Of a DNA stretch of 50,702 bases, positions 1-7,004 are shown piece after piece. Under the pieces are notes generated by a model. The model was not told the DNA's origin. It searched no databases and saw only the letters and a list, made by a program, of their open reading frames with translations. Source of the DNA: an uncultured Caulobacteraceae bacterium (GTDB taxonomy: Bacteria; Pseudomonadota; Alphaproteobacteria; Caulobacterales; Caulobacteraceae); contig CAIQJF010000096.1 of the NCBI GenBank assembly GCA_903872075.1, forward strand, positions 1 through 50,702. Direction: 5' to 3'. The stretch's first letter is position 1, and each line of letters opens with the position of its first letter. A program made the translations under genes and the position numbers.

Positions 1-478
1 CCGCGGCCTGCGTCGCCGCCGCCAGCGCCTCCGCGACGCCGCGCCGGCCGGCCGCCGCGATCAGCTCGGCGCCGGGCAGGCCGCGGCCGGACAGAACCGC
101 CTCCAGGCCGTCGGGCGAGGGATCGCCCGCCCCGCCCCAAACGGCCTTGAAGATCGCGTCCACGGCCACCGCCCGGATCGCCTCGTCGTCGATCGCCGTG
201 ACCACGCGCAGCAGCAGCTCGCCGTCGAGGCGCTTCATGTCCGGCTGACCGAGCGGAACGCCATAGCGCGCCGCCCAGCGCCCGAGATCCTTGCCGGCAT
301 AGGCGCGCTTGACGGCGCAGATGATGGTGGTGGGGGTGTTGTTGACGATCTTCATCAGCGGCAGGACCGAGAACGGCCGGAGGCGGACGGGCGCCCCGAG
401 CGCGCCCAGCTGGCTGTGCGCCAGGTAGCTGTAGGGGCTCTGGAAGTCGAAATAGAACTCCACGGGGGTGTCGCTCAC
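1..478 (-). CDS. DsbA-family 2-hydroxychromene-2-carboxylate isomerase-like protein (partial, C-terminus outside window)
   Basis: Reading the minus strand from a GTG at 478 gives an open frame to the window edge, about 159 residues. It begins with a thioredoxin-fold strand and the motif FDFQSPYSYLA near residues 10-20. In glutathione-dependent 2-hydroxychromene-2-carboxylate isomerases the serine at this place (here Ser14) contacts glutathione, and there is no CxxC as in true DsbA. The family isomerises aromatic degradation intermediates or acts as kappa-class GST-like enzymes in the cytoplasm. The GTG start overlaps the TGA of the HxlR-type regulator upstream by four bases (GTGA), so the two are probably co-transcribed and translationally coupled. 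The substrate cannot be told from the sequence. The family call is firm; the exact reaction is inferred. Confidence 0.8.
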   Translation of the reverse strand, partial: MSDTPVEFYFDFQSPYSYLAHSQLGALGAPVRLRPFSVLPLMKIVNNTPTTIICAVKRAYAGKDLGRWAARYGVPLGQPDMKRLDGELLLRVVTAIDDEAIRAVAVDAIFKAVWGGAGDPSPDGLEAVLSGRGLPGAELIAAAGRRGVAEALAAATQAA

Positions 479-978
479 GGTTCATCTCCTGGGTTAAGGC
501 GGCCAAGCAGGGCGCGGATGGTGTCGTCCGCGGCGGGGCCGGGACGCAGGCGGACACGGGCGGGCGGCACGGCCTGCCCCGTCTGCGGATCGACCAGGGC
601 CAGCCGCAGCTCCCGGCCCGTGTCCCGATCGACGAGTTCCAGGGGCGCGGCGCCATAGCCGGAGGCGTCCCACTGATCCCCCCATTCGCGCAGGGCGGTG
701 GTGACCTTCCAGAGGCCGCGGCCCTTGCCGGTCAGGCGGTATTCGTCCCGGGGCGGACGCGCCTGGTAGCGGACGCGTTCGACGAGGCCCTGGGCCTCCA
801 GATGCTTCAGCCGGCTGGCCAGGGTCGTGGTGGGAATTCCCGTGCTGGCCTGCAGCTCGTCATAGCGGCTCAGACCCAGGGCCAGATCCCGCAGCACCAG
901 GATCGCCCAGCGATCGCCGATCGCCTCAAGCGCGCCGGCGACCGAACACCGCATTCCGCGAAACGATTTCGCCTTCAT
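475..978 (-). CDS. HxlR-family winged-helix transcriptional regulator
   Basis: This 167-residue protein has the HxlR winged-helix domain in roughly residues 9-105. The signature runs from a conserved cysteine (Cys11, in MRCSVAGALEAIGDRW) through the recognition helix region IPTTTLASRLKHLE to the wing. HxlR proteins are dimeric DNA binders; in several members the N-terminal cysteine senses electrophiles or oxidants. The ATG at 978 is preceded by GGGAAGG at good spacing, and a perfect inverted repeat lies 14 bases upstream, suggesting autoregulation. The C-terminal 60 residues extend past the usual domain and carry no motif I know. It overlaps the isomerase gene downstream, so a local role in controlling a glutathione-linked detoxification or aromatic isomerase is plausible but inferred. 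Confidence 0.88.
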   Translation of the reverse strand: MKAKSFRGMRCSVAGALEAIGDRWAILVLRDLALGLSRYDELQASTGIPTTTLASRLKHLEAQGLVERVRYQARPPRDEYRLTGKGRGLWKVTTALREWGDQWDASGYGAAPLELVDRDTGRELRLALVDPQTGQAVPPARVRLRPGPAADDTIRALLGRLNPGDEP

Positions 979-991
979 GACCTTCCCGAAG

Positions 992-1016
992 ACTAACTCT
1001 AATGATGAGAGTTAGT
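992..1016. promoter_or_regulatory. Perfect inverted repeat upstream of the HxlR regulator, likely operator
   Basis: Arms ACTAACTCT (992-1000) and AGAGTTAGT (1008-1016) match perfectly over nine bases with a seven-base spacer. It lies 14 bases before the regulator's start codon, where promoter elements are expected, and is much more A+T-rich than its surroundings. HxlR proteins bind such dyads as dimers, so an autoregulatory operator is the simplest reading. No binding data are available here. Confidence 0.6.
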
Positions 1017-1140
1017 TCGGTTTCGCCGCGGCGCAAGGGGTGGGTGACCGGTCCGCGCGGCATCGTCAGGACGCCGTCCTCACCCGCGCCACCGTTCAAA
1101 ACGCTACAGCGCCGCCATGCGATTCCCCAGGCGTGAGTAG

Positions 1141-1158
1141 ATTCCGGCTCTCCGGAAT
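1141..1158. promoter_or_regulatory. Short perfect palindrome ahead of the glycine-zipper protein gene
   Basis: ATTCCGG (1141-1147) and CCGGAAT (1152-1158) form a perfect seven-base dyad with a four-base loop. A TATAGA hexamer at 1175-1180 could be a -10 element, which would put the dyad at about the -35 position of the gene starting at 1232. It may be an operator or only a small hairpin; the evidence is positional. Confidence 0.3.
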
Positions 1159-1231
1159 ATCCAGATGCCGGCCTTATAGATATATCGCGCGGCGAATAGG
1201 CCTTCAGCCCATCGCCTGGAAAGGTGACACT

Positions 1232-1696
1232 ATGAAGAGTCTTAGAACGGCGTTCGCACTGAGTTCGTTTCTCGCGACTATGGGCGCAAGCGCGACGCTG
1301 CCGACAGTGGCCAACGCCGCTTCTGCTGGACGGGCCTATGTCGCCTGCAATCAGTACGGCGACTGCTGGCGGGTGCGCCAGCGATATGCCTACGGGCCCG
1401 ACGCGCCGGTCACCTACTATAAATCCGACTGGTATGACGCCCACCAAGGTGACGCGAAGGTGCACTGGCGCTCCGACCCGGAAAATGACCGTGGGTATTA
1501 CGAGCGAAGCGGGAACTGGCACACCGATCCGGGCGCGCGCGCCCTGAGGGGCGGAGCAAAGGGCGCCGGTATCGGCGCGGCCATCGGGTGCCTGGTGACG
1601 CTTCCGATCGGGTGCGTGCCCGGCGCGGCGGTTGGCGCCGCGGTGGGTGGCGGCACGGGCGCCGTCGCCGGCGCGGCCACAACGCCGCACGACTGA
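1232..1696 (+). CDS. Exported glycine-zipper protein
   Basis: A 154-residue protein with a cleavable-looking signal peptide (basic start, hydrophobic core, ANA-A near residue 30). A Tyr/Trp-rich middle with CNQYGDCWRV follows, and then a C-terminal glycine-zipper stretch from about residue 105, with repeated GxxxG steps interrupted by two cysteines. Glycine zippers of this kind occur in small periplasmic or outer-membrane-associated proteins of Alphaproteobacteria and favour tight helix packing in membranes. The start at 1232 is chosen over longer in-frame options because the signal peptide begins there and GGAAAGG precedes it. It stands alone, divergent from the HxlR gene. No enzymatic motif is visible and the function is unknown. 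Confidence 0.75.
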   Translation: MKSLRTAFALSSFLATMGASATLPTVANAASAGRAYVACNQYGDCWRVRQRYAYGPDAPVTYYKSDWYDAHQGDAKVHWRSDPENDRGYYERSGNWHTDPGARALRGGAKGAGIGAAIGCLVTLPIGCVPGAAVGAAVGGGTGAVAGAATTPHD

Positions 1697-1754
1697 TCGA
1701 AGCCGCCGGTCGGGACGGGCAAGCACGCTCCGCAACGCGGGGCGCCGCCGCCTG

Positions 1755-2153
1755 ATGGTGGCCATGGGTCTGAACCCCCGCAAGGTGTGGATCCAGGCTC
1801 AGTATCCCGCCTCACTGCACACCCTCACCCGCAACAATCCGCACTGCTTCGTGAACTGGGGCTGGCACGTGGCGCCGACGTTGTGCGTGCGCGGACGCCA
1901 TCCATTCAGGCGCCAGACCATGGTGATCGATCCCTCGCTGTTCGCCACGCCGGTGACCGAGGCCACCTGGAAGGGCGTCCAGGGCGATCCGAACGCCACC
2001 TTGACCGAGACGGACGGGTCGATCTTCTGGCTGTGGAGCAACGGGACGGACCCGACCTACGCCCAGACCGACCAGGTCCTGGCCACCTACCGCCTGGCGC
2101 TGGCCGCCCGCTCGGCCCAGCAGGGCCCGTCCCCCTACGCCAACTGCCCCTGA
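1755..2153 (+). pseudogene. C-terminal fragment of a protein-glutaminase-like (deamidase) protein, catalytic Cys missing
   Basis: The reading frame from 1755 gives 132 residues matching the C-terminal half of protein-glutamine glutaminases. It has WGWHVAP with the expected catalytic histidine (His38) and MVIDPSLFATPV with the catalytic aspartate (Asp59), at about the spacing known from the Chryseobacterium enzyme. The nucleophilic cysteine in that enzyme lies just before the RAHKM helix. Here the corresponding in-frame codon, seven before the ATG (1734-1736), reads Asn, and the expected Arg-Ala-His is an arginine run. Only 58 bases separate this ATG from the preceding gene, so signal peptide, pro-region and cysteine have no room. 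I read it as a decayed or truncated gene. A short inactive homologue is the alternative. Confidence 0.6.
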
Positions 2154-2376
2154 GAGGGAGGCACGGCTACCGCTCCAGGCGGCGGACGAGGATCGCCTGG
2201 GCAAGCCGCGGGCCCACCCCTGCCCCGCATCCGGAATAGGCCGCGCGCCACCCCCCGCCGTCCTCCTCGCCTCACCGCCTGCGCCCGGCCGCCGGCGATC
2301 GACACCGCCAAGGAGGACGCGGCCGTTCTGGGGCGGCTCAACCACCGGCTGGGCCCCGATTGGGTGAAGCCCCTCC

Positions 2377-4962
2377 TCACTGCGCGACAACCCAGGCGTA
2401 GACGTAGGTCGCGAAGTATTTTCCGGTCCCGGGCGGATTGGCGAGAAGGTTCCGCTTGAACGTGACCCTGACCGACAGCTGATTGGCCTGTTTGTCCCAG
2501 GACGGGCCGGAGACCTCGTTCAGGCCCTTCTCGGCCTCCTTGTCGATGCGGATGACGGCCAGGGTAAAGGGGCCACCGGTGGCGGGCGGGGGGTCCAAAT
2601 CCCACCGGGCTTCCTGGCTTGGGTCGCGGAGGTGGCGCAGGTCCCAGACCCCGTCGCGCAACTCGACCCGGTGGGTCTGGGTGGGTTGCGGCGGCGGCAC
2701 GATGCCCAGGTCGTTGTCGTTCGGCTTGGCCGGCGGATCCTCGAACAGATCGATGTCGTCGTGGCCGGTGAACTGGGCCGCGGACATGCCGTTCTTCAGC
2801 GCGTTCAGGGGCACCGGAAACCGGGTGGTCAGGGCCGCGGCGATGACTTCCTTCGGCACGGCCGGCCTTGGCCAAAGGGCCAGGCTCGCCGAATCGGGAA
2901 GCGCCACGGCGCCCAACGGCGCATCGACCAGTCCCTCCAGGGCCGAACGGTAAAGCCACGCCAGGGCCAGCGCGGGGCCATAGCCCCGCGACACGTCGAA
3001 GAACTCGTCGGTCCACTCATAGGTGAACTCCGGGGGATCGTCGCCCTTCGCCAGGGGCAGGTTGCAATTGTTCTCTTCGACGACGTGCCGGCGGATCGCT
3101 TCCAGTTTGTCGGTCAGATCGCTCTGCAGGCCGAGAAGCTTGCCGGCCGCCTCCGGACTGAACGTTTCGCGAAGCAGATCGGCGTGGAGCAGCAGGGCGA
3201 CGCCGTTGGCGAAGGTGGCCGTGTTCTGGTTGTCCGGATCGCTGAGCGACGGCGGGCCCCCGTTGTACCAGTCGAGGTAGGCGTCCCGCACCGCCTTGCG
3301 CGCCTGGCTTTCCGCCGAGGTCTCCACGTGCACGCCGTCCAGGGCCAGGGCGGTCAGGCCGATCCAGGGTTTGAAAGCGTCGAAGCTCAGGCTCTTGGCC
3401 GGCCCGGCCGTCTTCATCCAGAGGTCGAAACCCTGCCGGGGGATGATGCAAAGCGCCTTCCAGATGCGCGCCGCGGCGAACTCCCAGCGGTCGTTGGGGT
3501 CCTGCTCGGTGAAGCAGTCCACCGCCATGGCCGCCTGGGCCGCCTCCAGGATCGTCTTGTCGGTTTCGGTGAGGTCGCCGTTGAGGAGAGATTTCAAACG
3601 CTCCCACGGATTGGGGCCAAGCAGATCCTTGAGCGCGTTTTCAGGCGGGACCGTCTTCAGGACGTCCCGCGCGCGGGCCATCGAAAAGCTTTGGGTGCGA
3701 TGCCAGCAGACCCCAAGGCCCGCCCGCTCCACGGCGTCGGTGAAGGTGTTGTGGAGATGGTCGACGGAGAAGTCGTCGCCGGTGATGAGTTTCAGGACCC
3801 GATTGAACGGAAACTCCATGCAGGGATTGAAGCCGGCGGCGCCATAGATGGTGAAGTCGCCGCAGGGTCTGCGCAGCAGGTAGCCGACGTTCTGCAGGTA
3901 GCGCCCGACCCGACCGGCCTGATCCTTCACGGCCGCGAGAATGGCCGGGCTCTCCGGGACTTTTCGCCGGCTGAAGGCGTACCAGATCATGAAGTAGGCG
4001 GTGATGAGGCCCACATACTCGTCCATCGACGGCTCCCAGATCCGGTGGGAGCGCTTGTCCGGCAGGGCGGTGTAGCGGGGGTCGTCCAGCAGGGTGCAGT
4101 AGGAATAGTGGTGCTCATCGTGGGTCTTGAAATCGGCGTTCAGGAAGAACTCGCAGGCCAGCTGCGGCGTCTCGACGCCGAAGCGGTCGACCGTGGAGCT
4201 CCAGGTATCCGTGGTCGAAGGATCCCAGCGCAGGATGTAGCCTTCGAACCCCGGATGCTGTCCGTTATTGAATTTGTAGAGCGAGCCCAGGGTGTCCAGA
4301 GTGATCTGGACCAGCTGCGCCGCGTCGGCGTGGCCCAGGAGGTGCTCGACGCACAGGCCGATCACCCGATAGCCGGTGCTCATGATGAAGTTTTCGTCGC
4401 CGCGCCGGAACACCCGCCAGCGCTCGACGTCGAGGTCAGGACGGTCTCTCAGGTCGGTGTCGCCGGAATAGAGGTCCTCGGGTTTCTGGAACGGAAACTG
4501 GCTCTTGGTCGGGCGTCGCCAACCGGTATCCCCGCAGTCGTGGGTCGCGACGCCCCTGGGGCCTCCCCTGCGGGGCGTCAAGCCGCCGCGCCAGGCCCCG
4601 AGCTTGTTGTCCTGCGAAGCGAGATTGCGCCGCCAGTAGCGGCCGAGGGCGAAGTGGCGGGCCAGTGACAGGGCGCGCAGGCGCCGGTAGAGACCCTCGT
4701 GCGTAGCGATGGTGACGATGATCGACTGGGCCGCGCCGCCGAACGTCGCGATGATGTCCGGGTTGTCGGCGTCAAATGTGCTTTGGTTTCCCTGAAACCC
4801 GCCGCCGTCGAACAGGCTGACGACCCATCCGGACGGAATTTTCAGTGAGCGGATGTTTCGTGCGCCGCCGAACTGGTCGGCCTGCAGGCGGCCGGGCGAG
4901 AGCTCCAGAGGCGCGCCTTGAAAGTTGGCCTCAGCGTACGCAAGGACTGTTTCCCGAAGCAT
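2377..4962 (-). CDS. Large protein with N-terminal beta/gamma-crystallin-like domain, function unknown
   Basis: The start at 4962 is preceded by GGGAGAAA and gives 861 residues; a longer in-frame ATG at 5076 lacks these features and would nearly reach into the divergent gene. Residues about 5-75 resemble a beta/gamma-crystallin domain: AEANFQGAPLELSPG, then a second motif around FDGGGFQGNQSTFD. This fold often binds Ca2+ or supports proteins under stress. The rest is rich in Trp/Tyr and helical in character, with segments such as WEPSMDEYVGLITAYF that recall alpha/alpha-toroid enzymes, though I find no catalytic signature. A beta-rich tail ends the protein. There is no signal peptide or membrane span. 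It stands alone, divergent from the methyltransferase gene. I do not recognise the family of the main body. Confidence 0.7.
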   Translation of the reverse strand: MLRETVLAYAEANFQGAPLELSPGRLQADQFGGARNIRSLKIPSGWVVSLFDGGGFQGNQSTFDADNPDIIATFGGAAQSIIVTIATHEGLYRRLRALSLARHFALGRYWRRNLASQDNKLGAWRGGLTPRRGGPRGVATHDCGDTGWRRPTKSQFPFQKPEDLYSGDTDLRDRPDLDVERWRVFRRGDENFIMSTGYRVIGLCVEHLLGHADAAQLVQITLDTLGSLYKFNNGQHPGFEGYILRWDPSTTDTWSSTVDRFGVETPQLACEFFLNADFKTHDEHHYSYCTLLDDPRYTALPDKRSHRIWEPSMDEYVGLITAYFMIWYAFSRRKVPESPAILAAVKDQAGRVGRYLQNVGYLLRRPCGDFTIYGAAGFNPCMEFPFNRVLKLITGDDFSVDHLHNTFTDAVERAGLGVCWHRTQSFSMARARDVLKTVPPENALKDLLGPNPWERLKSLLNGDLTETDKTILEAAQAAMAVDCFTEQDPNDRWEFAAARIWKALCIIPRQGFDLWMKTAGPAKSLSFDAFKPWIGLTALALDGVHVETSAESQARKAVRDAYLDWYNGGPPSLSDPDNQNTATFANGVALLLHADLLRETFSPEAAGKLLGLQSDLTDKLEAIRRHVVEENNCNLPLAKGDDPPEFTYEWTDEFFDVSRGYGPALALAWLYRSALEGLVDAPLGAVALPDSASLALWPRPAVPKEVIAAALTTRFPVPLNALKNGMSAAQFTGHDDIDLFEDPPAKPNDNDLGIVPPPQPTQTHRVELRDGVWDLRHLRDPSQEARWDLDPPPATGGPFTLAVIRIDKEAEKGLNEVSGPSWDKQANQLSVRVTFKRNLLANPPGTGKYFATYVYAWVVAQ

Positions 4963-5058
4963 GAGATTTCTCCCTATGCCCGCCCACGACGAAACTATTT
5001 GCCCCGGAACGCCTCGCGTCAATGCCGCGCCTTTCGGAATGCAGGGTGGGACCGCGCG

Positions 5059-5733
5059 ATGATCCCCTGGGTTCAACTGGGCGTGGCGAGCGTCCCCGGC
5101 GACGGGGGCGAGCTTAGGCTGATGCAGCGCGGGCGGGAGTTTTCGATTTTCGCCGGGGCCATCGAGCTGATGAGCAACCGCTTAAGCGGCTCGGAGGAGG
5201 CGCTGGCGTCGGTGACCTGCGCGCGGCTGGCCGGGCGGGCGCGGCCGAAGGTGCTGATCGGCGGGCTGGGCATGGGCTTCACCCTGCGCACGGCGCTGAA
5301 GGATCTGCGCGCGGACGCGCAGGTCGTGCTCGCAGAGCTCGTGCCGGAGGTGGTGGCCTGGGCGCGGGGGCCGCTGGCGGCGATCCATGGCGCGAGCCTG
5401 GACGATCCACGCGTGACGGTCGTGGTGGGCGATGTGGCGGAGCCCATTGCGTCAGGGCGCGGCAGCTTCGACGCCATCCTGCTGGACGTGGACAACGGCC
5501 CCGAAGGGCTGATGCGCCGGGCCAATGACGATCTCTACGACCCCTACGGCCTGCGGCAGGCCCACGCAGCCCTGAAGCCCGGCGGCATGCTGGCGGTGTG
5601 GTCGGCGACACCGCACGCGGCCTTTGCCAAACGCTTCGCCCAGGCCGGCTTCACGGTGGAGGAGCTGCGGCCGCGGGCCAGCAACCGGGGGCGCGGGGCG
5701 CGGCATGTGATCTGGATCGGGACGCGGCCTTAA
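5059..5733 (+). CDS. Spermidine synthase-like class I SAM-dependent methyltransferase
   Basis: The 224-residue product has a Rossmann methyltransferase/aminopropyltransferase core. It shows motif I VLIGGLGMGFT near residues 65-75, an acidic strand-2 end at AELVPEVVAW, VVVGDVAE, and FDAILLDVDNGPEG as the active-site strand. Spermidine synthases share this fold, but the protein is shorter than typical SpeE (about 280 residues) and lacks its N-terminal beta-hairpin domain, so polyamine synthesis is not assured. The ATG at 5059 is used because the frame upstream of it lacks similarity and would run into the divergent neighbour's 5' region. It is transcribed alone. Fold confidence is high; substrate unknown. 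Confidence 0.8.
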   Translation: MIPWVQLGVASVPGDGGELRLMQRGREFSIFAGAIELMSNRLSGSEEALASVTCARLAGRARPKVLIGGLGMGFTLRTALKDLRADAQVVLAELVPEVVAWARGPLAAIHGASLDDPRVTVVVGDVAEPIASGRGSFDAILLDVDNGPEGLMRRANDDLYDPYGLRQAHAALKPGGMLAVWSATPHAAFAKRFAQAGFTVEELRPRASNRGRGARHVIWIGTRP

Positions 5734-5822
5734 GGGGCGGTGGGGCCGGTTGACCGGTCCGGCGGTTTCGTTAAGCGTCTGGGCGCCGAGGGCTCGGCCT
5801 GGGCGCATTCAAAGGACTTCGC

Positions 5823-6197
5823 ATGTTTTCGCACATCATGATCGGCACCAACGATCTGGACCGCGCCAAGGCGTTCTATGACACCCTGCTGGGCACCCTG
5901 GGCGTGGGCGCGGCCGCCGTCGACGGCAACCGCATCTTCTACTTCACCCCCACCGGCGTGTTCTCGGTCTCCAAGCCGATCAATGGCGAGCCGGCCACGG
6001 CCGCCAACGGCGGCACCATCGGCTTCGCCGCCGCTTCCGCTGAGCAGGCCGACGCCTGGCACGCCGCCGGCGTCGCCGCGGGCGGCGTGACCTGCGAGGA
6101 TCCGCCCGGCGTGCGCGAAGGCCCCACCGGGAAACTCTACCTCGCCTATCTGCGCGATCCGGACGGCAACAAGCTGTGCGCACTGCATCGGATGTAG
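5823..6197 (+). CDS. VOC-fold (glyoxalase/bleomycin-resistance-like) protein
   Basis: A 124-residue single-module VOC protein. MFSHIMIGTNDLDRAKAFYD is the typical first beta-alpha unit with a metal-ligand histidine (His4), and YLRDPDGNKLC is the closing strand pair of the family. VOC proteins bind a divalent metal and act as lyases, isomerases, dioxygenases or resistance proteins; this subgroup is often annotated only as glyoxalase-like. AAGGA precedes the ATG at good spacing. The 3' end of this gene has a diverged partial copy at 9018-9116, on the far side of the TIR/lipoprotein gene pair. The gene appears intact. Its substrate is not predictable from the sequence. Confidence 0.85.
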   Translation: MFSHIMIGTNDLDRAKAFYDTLLGTLGVGAAAVDGNRIFYFTPTGVFSVSKPINGEPATAANGGTIGFAAASAEQADAWHAAGVAAGGVTCEDPPGVREGPTGKLYLAYLRDPDGNKLCALHRM

Positions 6198-6215
6198 GCT
6201 GAAGCCCATGGTTCG

Positions 6216-6252
6216 GCGCCCCTTCGTTCGCTTAGTGCGGACGAGGGGGCGC
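6216..6252. terminator. Strong hairpin between convergent genes
   Basis: GCGCCCC (6216-6222) pairs with GGGGCGC (6246-6252), and the stem continues inward to about 15 base pairs with two G-T pairs around a seven-base loop. It lies between the VOC gene and the convergent lipoprotein gene. Neither strand has a T-run after it, so it would be a hairpin-only terminator or a processing/stability element, or a relict of the repeat family seen elsewhere in the window. Confidence 0.4.
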
Positions 6253-6269
6253 TCGACGCCCGTCAATCA

Positions 6270-7004
6270 TCAACCATTGTTGAGAATTTTCGGATCGATG
6301 AATACTGGCGTAAGCGTAGCGCCAACAACCGGAACAAGACCAATATTGAACGAGTCATATTTTTCAGCTCCGGCACCTTTGTAGGTCACGAAAAAATCCA
6401 CAACATCACGCGTTTTCTTCAAACTCTGATCAGTTTCATTTTTAATCGGAAAACTGCATATGAAATCATGAGCACTGTCAATTCCTACACCGACACCTCT
6501 TATGTCAATTCCACTACCCCGCGGATCATCATATTTATAAAATTCATAATTTGGCGAATTTCCTGAATTTCCCTTATCATTATCTAGTATTATTCGATAT
6601 TCGATAACATCACCCGGCTTAATATTTTGCAAACTCATCAAATCAGAACTATAAATGTTGTCTTCAATCGCAGCGTCGTGGGACGTATTTTTCTGATTTG
6701 ATCCAAAATTTGGATTGAAATCCGCCGGCACTGGGTCGGCCGCCGGCGGCGCGTAGTATATTGCCTTAAAATTCTTAGAGTTTTTATCGAATACGTCATC
6801 AGCGCTTTTCCTCAAATATATCCGCATCACGATCGCGGCGTTCGGAACGGGTGATCCAACACACGACTTTAACCCCACTGTCGCAACGTCCAGGGGGTGG
6901 ATGTTATCGCCTGGCGATATCGACGGCTTATTCATGCACGATGCAGCTAGAGACGACAGCAATAGCAAAAACACAGGCCTCACATGCGATTTGAGTTTCT
7001 TCAT
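6270..7004 (-). CDS. Putative lipoprotein of low G+C content, unknown function
   Basis: The 244-residue protein starts with a lipoprotein signal: a basic start, a hydrophobic stretch with four leucines in a row, and the lipobox LAASC with Cys23 as the lipidated residue. The residue after the cysteine is Met, not Asp, which fits outer-membrane sorting by the usual rule. The mature part is rich in Asn, Asp, Lys and Ser and looks beta-rich; I recognise no domain. The gene is clearly more A+T-rich than the rest of the window, with codons such as AAA, AAT and ATA common, a mark of horizontal transfer. Its ATG overlaps the stop of the TIR-domain gene (ATGA), so the two are translationally coupled and probably act together. 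Confidence 0.72.
   Translation of the reverse strand: MKKLKSHVRPVFLLLLSSLAASCMNKPSISPGDNIHPLDVATVGLKSCVGSPVPNAAIVMRIYLRKSADDVFDKNSKNFKAIYYAPPAADPVPADFNPNFGSNQKNTSHDAAIEDNIYSSDLMSLQNIKPGDVIEYRIILDNDKGNSGNSPNYEFYKYDDPRGSGIDIRGVGVGIDSAHDFICSFPIKNETDQSLKKTRDVVDFFVTYKGAGAEKYDSFNIGLVPVVGATLTPVFIDPKILNNG

Noticed and set aside
926..1783. Minus-strand frame spanning the HxlR promoter and the glycine-zipper gene
   Set aside because: It crosses the dyad and both starts, is Arg-rich, and has no ribosome site or domain.
2154..2376. Possible coding remnant between the glutaminase fragment and the crystallin-like gene
   Set aside because: A short stretch reads in a protein-like way (DTAKEDAAVLGRLNHRLG) but has no start, stop context or homology I can name, so I left it unannotated.
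2632..4668. Long open frame (678 codons) antisense to the crystallin-like protein gene
   Set aside because: In G+C-rich DNA the antisense frame of a real gene often stays open. The product is rich in Arg, Gly, His and Gln without any domain, and the minus-strand gene has a good ribosome site and fold-like sequence.
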